A stretch of DNA of 64,000 nucleotides, taken from NCBI GenBank assembly GCA_001661245.1, contig KV454016.1:772724-836723 (forward strand), written 5' to 3'. The position numbers and the translations under genes are program-made. The stretch is from Pachysolen tannophilus NRRL Y-2460 (lineage: Eukaryota > Ascomycota > Pichiomycetes > Alaninales > Pachysolenaceae). Positions 12,831 to 24,118 of the stretch are shown piece after piece; within the stretch, counting starts at the first letter, position 1, and the number at the start of each line of letters is the position of its first letter. The notes beneath the pieces are model-generated. The model was not told the DNA's origin and searched no databases. It saw only the letters and a list, made by a program, of their open reading frames with translations.

Positions 12831-12840
12831 AGTGGCAAAC
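12831..12840 (+). promoter_or_regulatory. PACE-like sequence upstream of OM14 (weak)
   Basis: AGTGGCAAAC differs by one base from the AGTGGCAAAA sequence upstream of the UFD1-like gene and lies 187 bp before OM14. One short motif in AT-rich DNA is weak evidence for Rpn4 control. Confidence 0.25.
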
Positions 12841-13026
12841 TTACTTAAATAGTTTAGAAAATCATCCTTTTTTATTTTAATTATTTAAATAAATAGTGAA
12901 TTCAGGAGTAATTTTTTATTATTTTTTTTTAAATTGTTTAAATTTTAAAAATTGGTTCCCAAATTCATTTAAGTCTGTTCTTTTGAATTAGTGAATATTT
13001 ATTTATAATTTCTTATATATACCAAG

Positions 13027-13637
13027 ATGTCATCGTAAGTTATTTCAAATATATATATATATATGTATTATGAGTGTATTGCTCTTCTATTATTAAAGGT
13101 TCAGCTTTATTAACTAATTTTTGATAATTTTTTTTTTTTTTTTTTTTTAGATATGCCGATGCTGCAGCAAATACAAACCGTAAACTTGATTCGGCTGCTT
13201 CGAATGCTGAAGGTAACGCCAAAGTTGATCTGGATAAATTAAAAAAGAAAGCAGGTGAAACTGCTTCAGATGCAAAAAAGAAACTTTCTGATTTAGAAAA
13301 AGATGGGAAAAGTAAATTAGACGAAACTGAAGATTTTCTCAAGAAATATTACAACATATTTAGTTCTTATGTTTCTGATTTTGGTGGTAAAGTTTCAGCT
13401 AAGAGTAGTGATGTTTCTTCGAAAGCCTATAAGGAATTACAGAATCCAGCAGTCATTGGTCAAATAATTGCTACATTTGGTGCATTGGGAGCATTTTATG
13501 TGGGTTATATTGAAAGATCAAAGATTTTTAATAGCAATCACAAATGCGTAGTTAGTGCTCACGTTGCAGTTGTTACAGGTTTCGTCTTGTTGGATGGTTT
13601 TTTATTTAACAAATATTACAACAAATACAAGAAATAA
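13027..13637 (+). CDS. OM14: Mitochondrial outer membrane protein Om14 (spliced)
   Basis: Om14 is a multi-pass mitochondrial outer-membrane protein reported as a receptor for ribosome-associated complexes. Two exons: 13027-13034 (8 nt: ATG TCA TC) and 13151-13637; the 116-bp intron begins GTAAGT and ends in a 21-nt T run plus AG. The product is 164 aa. The N-terminal half is charged and alanine-rich, with an amphipathic look. The C-terminal half matches S. cerevisiae Om14: KELQNPAVIGQII followed by a hydrophobic segment, a second segment around VVTGFVLLDGFLF, and the ending KYYNKYKK (S. cerevisiae ELQNPVVLVNLL... LDGIISKKYYSRYDKK). S. cerevisiae OM14 also has a 5'-proximal intron. The exact branch site is uncertain (TTAACTAAT is the nearest candidate). 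Confidence 0.85.
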
Positions 13638-14180
13638 GATCTTGGTTTTATTTGTTTATCTAATTTTTTACGTCTATATTATTATATTTCCAATTTTTTA
13701 ATGTTTTTGTTAATTGACATAAATGGTTTTTTTTTTTTTTTTTTTTTTTATCAAGTAAAAAAAAAGAAAGATAAAGTTTACTAAAGTAGCAAGAAAGAAG
13801 TACTTATTAAGAAGTAGCAAGAAGATTATGTATAGAATATATGTACATCTTTTTTTTTTTATATATTTTTTTCTTTTTCTCTTCATAGTTAGTTGATTCA
13901 ATACATCTTCTTTATATTTTGGTTACACTTGACAATTCAATTTTAAAAAAAAGTAATTGAAATTTTGTTTAATGAATTATTTTGGTGAAAACGGTAATTA
14001 CCGTTCAGCCGATTTACTACTTTTAATTAAAAAGAACTGGGGGAACTTGGGGAACTGGGGAAAGCACAAGTATAAGTGTGAGATCCATCAGCGCACCATA
14101 ATATTTACGGTTTCGCAATAAAGATCAAAAGATAAAAAAAAATAAAAAAATATAATAATGTTTATTATTATTATGTTTTT
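13638..14180. other. OM14-tRNA intergenic region
   Basis: No gene is seen. It contains T- and A-rich tracts, an AT-rich stretch, and the 9-bp G-rich triple repeat listed separately. Confidence 0.6.
14034..14060. repeat. Three tandem copies of GAACTKGGG
   Basis: Units are GAACTGGGG, GAACTTGGG and GAACTGGGG, contiguous and in register. They are strikingly G-rich for this genome. CTGGGG fits the SYGGGG core bound by Mig1-type zinc fingers. A further copy of GAACTGGGG is at 47916-47924. Function unknown. Confidence 0.75.
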
Positions 14181-14252
14181 GCGTGAACCGGGATTCGAAC
14201 CCGAGTCCCCAGCTTGGAAGGCTAGAATGCTAAACCACTACACTATCCACGC
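14181..14252 (-). tRNA. tRNA-Gly (anticodon UCC)
   Basis: This 72-nt gene lies on the minus strand with a complete cloverleaf. The acceptor stem is GCGTGGA paired with TTCACGC. The D-arm region contains AGTGTAGTGGTTTAGCAT (A box). The anticodon stem CTAGC/GCTGG encloses loop CTTCCAA, so the anticodon is TCC, reading GGA/GGG glycine codons. The T arm contains GGTTCGAATCC (B box). The anticodon arm and T loop agree with yeast tRNA-Gly(UCC). There is no intron. An A-rich run on the plus strand at about 14131-14148 gives U runs downstream for Pol III termination. It borders the 6-kb gene-free region. Confidence 0.95.
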
Positions 14253-16890
14253 GGTTTAGATACCAAGTGAACCAAAAAACCAAAATTTATTGTTTCATCT
14301 TTTGATCCGCCTTGAATTCAAAATTTAATTTAAAAAAGAAATTGTTAAATTTAAATAAATATAATAAATAATGCCGCTAAAACAAAAACCCCCCAAAAAA
14401 AAACATTCTTTACAGTGGTTCCTCTCGGAAAGTACTCGCTCGATCTTATTAAATTTCTTTAGTCTTGAAGTATTTTGTTTTCTTTGAATTGTTGCTTCCA
14501 AATCTGCCAATTAGTTAAAAAATACAGAGTTTTTAGTTTCTCTAAACTAAAAAATAACCTAAACTGGAAAAGTTTTTTATTTTTTTTTTTTTAACTTCTC
14601 GCGCACAGAGTTAAATCAATAGTATCAATTTACCGAAATAACGTTGAATTAAAATAGAGTTGAAAATAAGAAGCTTAGCAGCTAAGACAAACCAACGTCG
14701 TTAACCAACACCACATATTAATCAATTGTAGTTTTATATAATGTATATTTTGAATTCTTATTTATTATTATTGTAACCAATAATACCATTTATATCTTAT
14801 TAGGCTTTATTTGGCGACTTGCGTTTTAACCGTTCAGTCAACTTTAAGAGCTCAAAGAAAAACTTCTAACCACGTTTTTAGATAAAAAAAAAAAAAAAAA
14901 TAGATTTAGTTAGAATGCTTGCATTTTAGTTTTTACACTAAAATTATTACAAACTCGATTCTGTACTCATGGAAGCTCTTAGTGCTATTCTTCTTCAGTT
15001 TTAGAATTAAATCTTTTGATACATAAATCAATTATGCTGTATGTTAGCGTATGTTTTCCGAGTAAAAAATTATGACTACGTAATTTTTTAAATTAAGTAA
15101 GAAATGAATAGTCAATTTGTGCATGCATCACTAAAATATTACTAGCGAAGTTCAAATTTGAATTAGTAATGAAGCACTAGTATATCAAAAACATAGATGT
15201 ATCATGGCGTTTCTCCTGTAATACAAATTGTCTTCTTTTTTTTTTTATTTTATTTTTATTTTTTATTTTTTACCGCTACAAAACTATTAATAAAAGACAT
15301 AATTTAATAATTTTTTAAATTACCTACTTGATTTATGAATTGATTTTTTTTTTTCGCAAAATTACTTAGAGGCATCGATCGATCATCCGAATATGGAAAA
15401 TTCATTCAATTATATTTTTCTCGGAAAAAATGTTATTGTCAAGTTGTACCGATTTGCACTTTGATTATCCTACAGTATAATAAAGTTTCGTAAATACTAA
15501 TACGACTAAGAAAAGTGTACGAAGCTGGGATAATTACTTTCTTCACAATTTTGACACCATGATGATGAATCAAGTAATTTCCTTCTTAATTTAGAATCGA
15601 ACTAATTGCTTGTAATTTTTTTTAACTAAAAATACATCACCTAGCATGTTAGTTAGAAAGCATTCTTTTAGGCAACTGGGCTGTCAGAAAAAAAAAAAAA
15701 AAAAAGATGCTACATTAGTTATTTAAGGAACTATAGGCCTATTCATCTTTTTAAAAAGGCGTTTTCAATGATGTAGTTAGTGATTTTGTTACTTTCAACT
15801 ACTAGGTCGATTGAAGAGCAACTTGAAGCAACGTAAATTACTATAAACTTTCCTGCAGAAGTTTAAAGTTCAAAGATAAATTGTAGACTGTGCATAGAAC
15901 AATACAAATTGAGCAGATATTATGCATTCCTTACCAGCAAGGGTGTAACTAGAGTTAATTTAGTAACATTTTTACTACATAAATCTAAGACTCTTCTTTT
16001 TTCATTTATTTAACCGGCAGTTTTTCTAACTGAATCCCGAACTTTTTAAATAAAATAAAAGTCCTGATATAGGGCCGCTTACAGGAGTATTACTTCAAAA
16101 GTTTCCAATTCTAGAAATCCAATTAAAAAATGATACCGATAAATTCAGGTTTCAATTTTTACCTCTATTTGAAAATAAAACTGTATTGGGTGAATGGGAT
16201 TTAGAAACAAATTAACATAGCATAGTCAAAGGTATAAGCCTACCGTTAAAATAAAAGCCTTGAGAAAAGTTAAGATTCAAAGATTTTTTTTATTCTGCCA
16301 AATAATCCATAAAACAACTCTATGTACCACTTTGGGGATTACAATACAGCTCAAATGCCGCAGCTTACGTGTTGATTGTTAGGTACCTGGATCATACATC
16401 AACATTGGTTTCATAATTGCTTCTTGCATTCCTTAAAAGAAGTAGCCTACTTTTTGTGCTCATGTATAAAATGCAGCTGTGTAAATAAATAAAAATAAAA
16501 AAAAATAGGCTGTACTATTTTTCCTTGATAAATCGGGTATACTTGAACCGCGAAGAAAAAATTTACAAGAAAAAAATGCTCATTGAATTTTCAAAAAACG
16601 TAAATACGATTACGAGTTAAATCTGATATCATCAGTCTTGCTGCTTTCTTTGACATGGTATAGTAACAACCCTTCCACAAAATGCTAGAATCAATTAAAA
16701 TCACTAACTTTTGGGCTCTTTTATAGGATTCAATCTTAAAACATTATTCAACATGTAAAATGTACAATTCTTTCATCATTATTAAAATGAATCAATCAAT
16801 TCTCCTTTGATAATAATTTAGTTATAAAATTACTATCCTTGAAAAGTTTTTGGCTCTTTTGACACATGACTAAATTATTTTTTTATAATT

Positions 16891-16934
16891 AGAGAGACTG
16901 AGAGACAGACTGACAGACTGACAGACAGAGAGAG
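16891..16934. repeat. GA/GACAGACT minisatellite in the gene desert
   Basis: Short purine-rich tandem array: GAGAGACT, then overlapping GACAGACT units, ending in GAGAGAG and followed by poly(A). Confidence 0.75.
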
Positions 16935-17102
16935 CAAAAAAAAAAAAAAAAATTAATGGTGTATAAAACATTAGTATTTTTTGCTACCATTATAGGAAAC
17001 CGAATCATTAAAACTACACATATCTAATTGATGGATTTCAAGGCTGATTGATAAATGAGAATTTTAAAATGATTTTATATGAAAAACTAGCATAAAAGAT
17101 GT

Positions 17103-17132
17103 ACCTATACTTATACCTGTACCTATACCTAT
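17103..17132. repeat. Degenerate ACCTAT hexamer array
   Basis: About five hexamers in register (ACCTAT, ACTTAT, ACCTGT, ACCTAT, ACCTAT). It does not match the 23-bp type telomere repeats known from Candida. Confidence 0.7.
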
Positions 17133-20100
17133 TCAGTTAGGAGTATATAGTACACACTTAAAAATCACCAAAAAGAAAAGAGGAAAATTAACTTTATATG
17201 TATGCATGTTTTGCTTAAATCTCTTCCAAATTTAGACTTGTACGTGAACTTGCATGTCTGGATGAAGGATCGCCACCACATATTAGAATACTCTGTGAGA
17301 AAGTAAACTACCTTTTTGATCTCGAAAGCATTTTTATTATCAATTAGTGAGTTGATTTTCTACGCTCGCTGATCAATTGAAGCTTTCTTTTTTGATGTGA
17401 AAGGCTTTTTAACAAAGCATTTAACAAAACAAATCTCTCATTCCTGTCAAATTACCTATTCCAGCTGTATCTTTAAAATCGTTGAAATTGTATCGTTTTT
17501 GATCTCCTATTGGAATTTTTTCACAAATCAAAAAAAAAAATGGACAGTTCTAATTTTCCATAATTTCCAATTGTGCAATAGAATTAAACTTCTCTCTCCA
17601 TAAGTTGTGAATTGTATCTAGAAGCATGGTTCCTGAACGAACAAATTATCAAATCGTACCTAACTAACCCTGAAAAATGGGACTAAATATTAAATAAAAA
17701 ACCCTTGTAAAGCTCACATGGGTTACGCAGAATTTGCTAAACAACCGGAAAAAATGGTATTATTGAAAAAAAAAAAAAAATTCTCGAAACTCTTTGACTC
17801 TGATACTAATAATCCGAATTTCGGGGGTGGACCAAGTTTCCCATTAAGAAGATCTTCTAAATGTTTTTTTTTTTTTTTTCCTGTACTAAATCAATTGATC
17901 CGAATATCGATCTACGAAACTACGGTAATAACTCCAAGATTTAGAACAACTTTAAGACTTCATGTAACCGAGCCCATAATAGAGTTCTTTTTTTTTAATT
18001 AGCTTTTTCTATTTCATTTTTTACTTGCCACACTAAAATGTAGAATTTAGCTATTAACCATAACACCCGTAATTCTAATGTTGTGGTTTTTGGAGAAAGA
18101 TTTGTACCGAAAGTCTATCTCATCAAGATTAGACTGATTATAACTATGCGGAGATAAATATACAATAACAATAACATAAGAACATCATATCCGGACAGGC
18201 ATATGATGAATTGGCAGATACCAAAGCAACTATTGTTCAGAGACAGTTTATACCATGTTGGACCAGGTATATCGATCAATATTATGTTTGCTCATTTTAC
18301 ACTATCTGTAAGCAAAACGATTTAGTAACAAGGATTTTATCTTAATATATAGTTATATAGAAACCCTAATTATATATTTTTTCTATCAATAGATAGCTAT
18401 TATCTAATTAAATGCATTAAGCGTTCGATCATAAAGAATAAGCTAACTAGGTTAAAAAAAAAAAAAAAAGTACTTTAGTCAAATTCTACAAATAAATAAA
18501 TATTTTTTTTCTAAAATTGTCTAATATTTGTTAAAGAGCGATATCTTTGATAAATTACAAACAATAATGAATGTAATAAAAAAAAATCTGCTTTTTTTTT
18601 TATGTAGGGTACTACTACTCCATCGAGGTACTCATTAAATAGAACAGCCAAAAAAAATTAATTGGTCTTCAAATCGGATATTCTAAGATTTCAGTTAACT
18701 ATTTACTCCCTAATTAAAATTTTATTAATACCGAAAGCAGGTGGAAACTACAAAAGCATTGATCAACTATAAATATTTATTATTTAACATATTTCAATTA
18801 TTGGGTATGATTAATTTAAAATGTGTGTATGAGTGTGTGTGTGGCCTCTGTAGCTTTGCATATGTTGCTATTAATTAGTATATAAAGTAATTCAAAATAA
18901 TTACCATTATTGGAATTGTACCGAAGAAGTTAACTTATATTAGTACATTTAATCATCTACTTGTAGACACACCTATTATTTATTTGATTCAATTAACTAA
19001 TGTAGTGTCAATATTGGCATACTTGATAAGATATATATTTAGTATGATGTATGTGTCTGTTTGTCTATCTTTTATCACCCTTCAGTTAGAAATAAATTCT
19101 CAATAATTATGCTTGGCCTTGATTTGAGAAATTGAGCAGGAAAATTGAGATATGCAAGTATGATTGAAGTCTAAGTTTTATGCAAAATGCAGCCAGTATT
19201 GAGTCTAAGTCTCCTACTATGCAGGTGCATGAAACTCTCTCTCTTTTTTTATTTTTTGTTTTTTTTGTTTTTTTTTTTGCTACCTTACTATTTTGCTGAT
19301 GTTGAAATATCAGTATTAATGATGCTTTTCTTTTTTGTCCCAAAAAAAAAAAAATAGAAAGGAAAAGCCCAGAAATACAAAAATTGAATTTAATATTTTC
19401 AGTCTAACGTTCAAATCTTGTTTAATTCTCTTTTCTGAGGTATATAATTTGGAAAAGGGTTAATTTTGAACAGTTGTAAAAGTTTGAAGTTTGATTCTTA
19501 AAAATTTCCATATTTTGAGTACATGTAAGTTGTGTAATAAAAATGGTACAATTGATAATAGCTAATTTATTGAAAAAAAAAAAAATCCTCAAGGAGCGAT
19601 CGGCTGTCAACCTGTTAATGATTACCGTAGAAATACTGCATATAAAAATTTCTTTTTGCATAAACTTTAATGCCTATTCTTTAGTATTTGTACCTTTTTC
19701 GATTTCTAGGTAGAATCAATCGAGTATAATACATTAATATATAAACAAATTTATCATAATTACAACGTAATCGAAATTTCATGGTATATTCTATATATAA
19801 TATATAATATATATTTATATATATATATATATCAGACCTACCTTGATAAATTTTTTTTTTTTTTTTTTTAGTTCATATTCTTTGAACATTGGTATTATTC
19901 ATTTTTTTTTTTATATTGTTTCCAATTATCAGTTAGAATTTAAGTTTAGATTATTTTTTTCTTGAATTTTTAATACCACTAGAGTTAAATTATAATTTTT
20001 TTTTGTTGAATTGATTTCATTTTAATTTCAATCTTTATATTATTGTTCTGCTTATTTTTTCTTTATTTTTTTGACGGGGAAAATCTTGATTACCCACAGT

Positions 20101-20254
20101 CGTTGAATAAGAAGAGTTTAGGACTTTAATTATATATATTGTTTTCATTTTTTTTACTTTTTAAGATAGGATCTGTTGTATTACAACGTTATTGCTGTTG
20201 TAATACATCAAATTTTAAACTTGGAAATCAATTACAACTGTTAATAGGAGGAAT

Positions 20255-21991
20255 ATGTTTTCTAGCGGAATTCCATCATCTCCAGTTTTCGAGATTGAAA
20301 ACTTTATGAACTATAACAGTAACAAGAATAACAATGGAGATTTCTTTGACTATGATAATAGCTTTACATTTAACGGTTCAGACTATGGCTTGAATGTCAT
20401 GATGAACCAGGTTTATGTGAATCCTAGTTCTATCCCATCGAAACTTTCCACAGCTACTACAACAGTTGCATCAACACAACAAGGTGATTATTTTACTGAG
20501 AATTCAATTTTTTTTGATCTGCCACCATCTATAGATGAGATTCCAGGAACATCGATTTCTTCTGCTTCATCTTCAACAGAGCTTGAATCGTTAAATTTCA
20601 AGTTCATCCAACCACAGGATATAGTCAATGCTTTCCCATCAGCATCTGCTTGTACACCACCACTTGGTGGTCAATCGAGTAGTTCTCCTAGAAAATTGAG
20701 TGTTCCAAATTTTTCATTTAAAGAATTGACTGAATTCGAACTTGCACATCACCATAACCAAATACAACAACATCAGCAACAGCTCCAACAACAACTGCAA
20801 CAATTGCAACAAAAATTCTCTTCTTCAGTTGAATCCACACCTGTACTGTCGGAATTGGGTCGTTCAATAAGTTCTTTGGTTGATTTGGATGAGGCGCAGT
20901 TGTTGTTTTCAAATGAAGACTTGATGAAGTCTGAATCATTTGGTGACGAACAAGAAGATATAGATAGCCAACAATGCAGTAGTGGTCTTGATGATCATGA
21001 ACAAAACGAAGTTGTTGATGCTGATGATGAAGGCGAGATCCCAGACATTGTTGAAATTAAAAAATATAGAGTTGTTAGAGGTGTTAGTTCAGGTGGTTGT
21101 GCTACTAGACCACCAAAGGAAGCAAAAAATTCTACTTCTAAATTTGTTAAAGTTAAATTACATTTATCAAACGCTGATGGTAATGAATTATGTTTACCTG
21201 AATGGAATCTTTTAGAAAGAGAAGATGGTAGAAGAATCATTAGAGTTGAAAGAAGACAAAATAGAGAAAATATAGTTGCAAGTTTCTCTGTTGTTGGTTC
21301 TGCTATTGATCATCCAGCCCCTGTACCTGCACCTGAAGGTGTTGACGTTGTTGAGGTTTCATGTTTGGAATGCATTGTTGATGAAAACTATGATGATTTC
21401 GAAGATGTTTCTTCCGAGCTTGGATTATTGTCTGATAATGGCAGTGATCTTATCAACCACAATAATAATCATCACAACAACAGCAACAGCAACATTAATC
21501 AAGAAAACTTACTGATGGAAGACTTTGGAATGGACAAGGAGATAAAGCCATTGGAATCACAAATTCAGCAGCAACCACAACAACATTTAAAAACCGCTAA
21601 AAAACTTGCAGGCAAGAAAAACGGATCAAAGACAGAATATTACATAACCAGTGTTGAAGTTATTAAAATTGTTGAATTATTAATAGGATCTCAAAAAGCT
21701 GATGGTCCAAATAAACGTCGTGAAAGAGGTAGAATTAGATCAAATTTAGTACCATTTTGGTCAAGAAAACCAGTTTCATCCAAAAAAGGATTATCACCAT
21801 CAGCTTCACCAATTGAAGTTAGAGATTTTAGAATTGAATTGGCTCAAAGAATTATGGGTTACGAAACCAGAAAACCTAGAGGATTTGATAAAGAAGTTAG
21901 AATTTTGAAATGGGATAAACTTGTTCCAGCTCTTAAGAGAGCATTACAAAGCTACTATATAGAAATTCCGGAACTAGAATCATCTGTATGA
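20255..21991 (+). CDS. Putative Medusa (MedA)-type transcriptional regulator
   Basis: This 578-aa protein has two well-separated conserved-looking blocks in a low-complexity background. Block 1 (about 264-374) is rich in charged strands: YRVVRGVSSGGCATRPPKEA, then DGRRIIRVERRQ and VVGSAIDHP, ending VDVVEVSCLEC. Block 2 (about 459-573) begins YYITSVEVIKIVELLIGSQ, continues RRERGRIRSNLVPFWSRKP and ends WDKLVPALKRALQSYYIEIP. From memory these fit the fungal developmental regulators Medusa/Acr1/ACON-3 (DUF7082-type); I could not check. Block 1 is preceded by a Q-rich helix (about 170-190) and Ser-rich segments; the linker has Asn/His repeats. The exceptionally long upstream region fits a developmental regulator. 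Alternative: another fungal-specific transcription cofactor. Confidence 0.5.
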   Translation: MFSSGIPSSPVFEIENFMNYNSNKNNNGDFFDYDNSFTFNGSDYGLNVMMNQVYVNPSSIPSKLSTATTTVASTQQGDYFTENSIFFDLPPSIDEIPGTSISSASSSTELESLNFKFIQPQDIVNAFPSASACTPPLGGQSSSSPRKLSVPNFSFKELTEFELAHHHNQIQQHQQQLQQQLQQLQQKFSSSVESTPVLSELGRSISSLVDLDEAQLLFSNEDLMKSESFGDEQEDIDSQQCSSGLDDHEQNEVVDADDEGEIPDIVEIKKYRVVRGVSSGGCATRPPKEAKNSTSKFVKVKLHLSNADGNELCLPEWNLLEREDGRRIIRVERRQNRENIVASFSVVGSAIDHPAPVPAPEGVDVVEVSCLECIVDENYDDFEDVSSELGLLSDNGSDLINHNNNHHNNSNSNINQENLLMEDFGMDKEIKPLESQIQQQPQQHLKTAKKLAGKKNGSKTEYYITSVEVIKIVELLIGSQKADGPNKRRERGRIRSNLVPFWSRKPVSSKKGLSPSASPIEVRDFRIELAQRIMGYETRKPRGFDKEVRILKWDKLVPALKRALQSYYIEIPELESSV

Positions 21992-24118
21992 AATGAAATG
22001 AAATGAGCGAAAAAAAAAAAAAAGAAAACAAATTGGAAAAAGTACGAGATGTTTTGAAAGAAAGGTTTTATCATTCAAAAGTTTTGATTGATGTTGCGGA
22101 CGAATGAGGATGTGTTTTTTTTTTTTTTTTTGAATCTGATGTGAACACAATTTTTAAATTTTTATTTTTATTTATTTTTTTTTTTAATTTTACGTTTTTT
22201 AAGGATATTTGTTGTCTGTTCTTTAGGGTTGTTCCTTTGATTAAAATAAACTATGTTGTTTTTTTATTGTTTTGTGTTTTTATACATTTTTTTTATTTTT
22301 TATTTTTTATCTTTATTATTGTTATTTTCGTTGCGTTTTTTTTTTCTTCTTCTACATATTCTATTCTTTTTTTTTTGATGGATTACTGAGTAAATCCTTT
22401 TGGTGTATAATTAAAATTATTTTATAACTTACCTTTTAATGGATAGGTATTTTTATTTTACTGTGATCTCTTTTATTTTTTTTTTTTTTTTTTTTTTTCT
22501 TTATTTAAATGTTGCAACAATAAATGAAATAAATTTATATGCGTTTTCCGTAATTAACTTGTCCGTGCGTAAAGATGGTATAATTGAAATAATATTAAAC
22601 GAACGAAAAAGAACAAATAGACTATTTCTTACATAAGTTTTAAACTAAATAAATCAAAGTTATTTACTACTGCTGAAAGGGAAAATTTTTTAATGTACTA
22701 TTAGTAAATGTTTGCCTATATGTAGCTATCACATCGCGAGGCATGTCAATAATTTTATTTTAATTTTTAAATTTAAATTTATTTTTATTTCCTAATATAA
22801 CTTCTTTATAGCATTGTGGTACTAAAGAAAATAAAATAAAAATAAATAAATGAAAAAATTAGTTCTTCAGCATGGCATTGAATGGCATATATAGAATAGA
22901 TAGGCAGGAGTATGAGTCTGTAAGTAAAATTAAAACTAAATTGATTATTAAAAAAAAAAAATATTTGTTTTCATTGTTCTGCGTCTAATATAGCACAGCA
23001 AGCATTCATAAATTGAATTGATCTATCTATAAATATGTGTTGTAGAATACTAATTATCTTTAAAATCAAAAAAGATAAAAAGATTATTAAGCACTAAATT
23101 AGAAGAGAACTTGAAAGCATGGATATTTAATTAATAACATAAGCTTAAATCAAATATGCAATTAATATAGCGGATTCCCATATATTGGGATAAACAAAAG
23201 ATTTTTTTAAAAAAGAACCAAAAAACCAAAAGACAAAAAAAAATTTTTATTTTATCACGTAGATCAATGCATATTTTAAAAAACTGATTTACAATTGAGT
23301 TAACAAATGCAGTTGTTATAAAAGTTGTAAATTCTAGAGATCCTTATTATCAGAGTAAACTCAGATATACTTCTTCACAATTATTCAACTAAAAAACCAG
23401 CATGCTTCATACCTCGAAGGAGGTTTTTCTTTTGATTTAAATCAATCTAAAAATTAAATTTATGCTTATTGATAAGGGAAAGAGCAATCAAAATAAAAAA
23501 TTAAAAAATAAAAGTCTTTTTATTTTTATTTTAATTTATAATGTGGAATATAAGAATAAATTTGAAACTGCTAAAAAAAAATTCAATTGATGGAAATTCT
23601 ATAAAAATTCTCTATGAAAATAAAAAATCATCAATTGTTTAAGAAAGCTTAATTAGGTCAATTAATTGCGTGCATACGATGTAGGTGATCTATTTTGTAG
23701 TTAAATAAAAGAGATATAGTTTTAGTTTTAATTTTTTCAATATTTTAATAAAAATTCATTTCTGCTGCAGGTCTGCCATTTCAAAATTTTTTAGTTTCCA
23801 GTCTTTTCCGTGACGTGCAATTAACAAGCTACTATCAATTAGTTATTTTTCAAATTAATGATTTCTCTATGTTCTTCCGAAAGAGGAAAGTCACAAGGCA
23901 ATTGTCACAGCCCTTGAAAACTTGCAAAAAAAAAAATTAAAAAATTACTGTTTTTTTTGCAAGTTTAAAATAAAATTCCTGTTTAACAAAGAGGGTTGTG
24001 GTAGAAATGAGAAATGAAAACATGAAATGCTTTTTATTTTTTTAATTGTATTTTTTTTTTTTTTTTTTTTTGATCATCATATATATAAAATTGCAAATTT
24101 GTAAATTTCAGTTAAGCT
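21992..24118. other. 2.1-kb intergenic region upstream of IML1
   Basis: No gene is seen. Several T runs of 12-24 nt (about 22117-22130, 22478-22498, 24051-24071) give AT-only open frames that I discount. A 3' UTR for the upstream gene and a promoter for IML1 are expected here. Confidence 0.6.

Larger units (their letters stand above)
11334..13026. other. Divergent RPS2/OM14 intergenic region
   Basis: I see no gene in these 1.7 kb. The RPS2 side holds poly(A) 11435-11458 and the TTAGGG inverted pair at 11686-11704. The middle holds a TTA repeat near 11880-11900 and two copies of GTAAGTAAATAC (about 11783 and 12347). The OM14 side is T-rich, with AGTGGCAAAC at 12831. An unannotated non-coding transcript is possible but nothing identifies one. 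Confidence 0.6.
14253..20254. other. 6-kb region with no recognisable gene (gene desert)
   Basis: Between the tRNA and the regulator at 20255 I find no convincing coding sequence; the few 60-95 codon frames are low-complexity or AT-driven. The DNA is AT-rich but less homopolymeric than many intergenic regions here. It contains a GACAGACT-type minisatellite (16891-16934), a degenerate ACCTAT hexamer array (about 17103-17132), a TG-rich tract (about 18822-18844), an AACCCTAA sequence (18362-18369), and AT and poly(T) tracts near 19800-19870. It could be a very long upstream regulatory region, a regional centromere core, or host an unannotated RNA. I cannot decide by eye and saw no long inverted repeats. 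Confidence 0.6.

Noticed and set aside
15555-15620. ATGATGA (C-box-like) and an AGTTCGATTCT (B-box-like) sequence in the gene desert
   Set aside because: No D box at a suitable distance and no cloverleaf: the T-stem has only four of five pairs and no acceptor or anticodon arm could be found.
16320-16410. Short open stretch that superficially reads like protein
   Set aside because: About 30 codons without supporting flanks or a recognisable family; chance in-frame reading is more likely.
17103-17132. Interstitial telomere repeat
   Set aside because: The unit is a degenerate ACCTAT hexamer, unlike known CUG-clade telomere repeats, and only about 30 bp long.
17718-18002. 94-codon open frame
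   Set aside because: Composed of Lys and Phe runs from A and T tracts, with no recognisable motif.
18180-18330. Open stretch of about 45 codons in two overlapping frames
   Set aside because: It looked coding at first, but no start, family or conserved motif is visible. I do not call it a gene or an element remnant.
22141-22636. Two 65-82 codon frames rich in Phe
   Set aside because: Translations of T-rich DNA; not credible genes.
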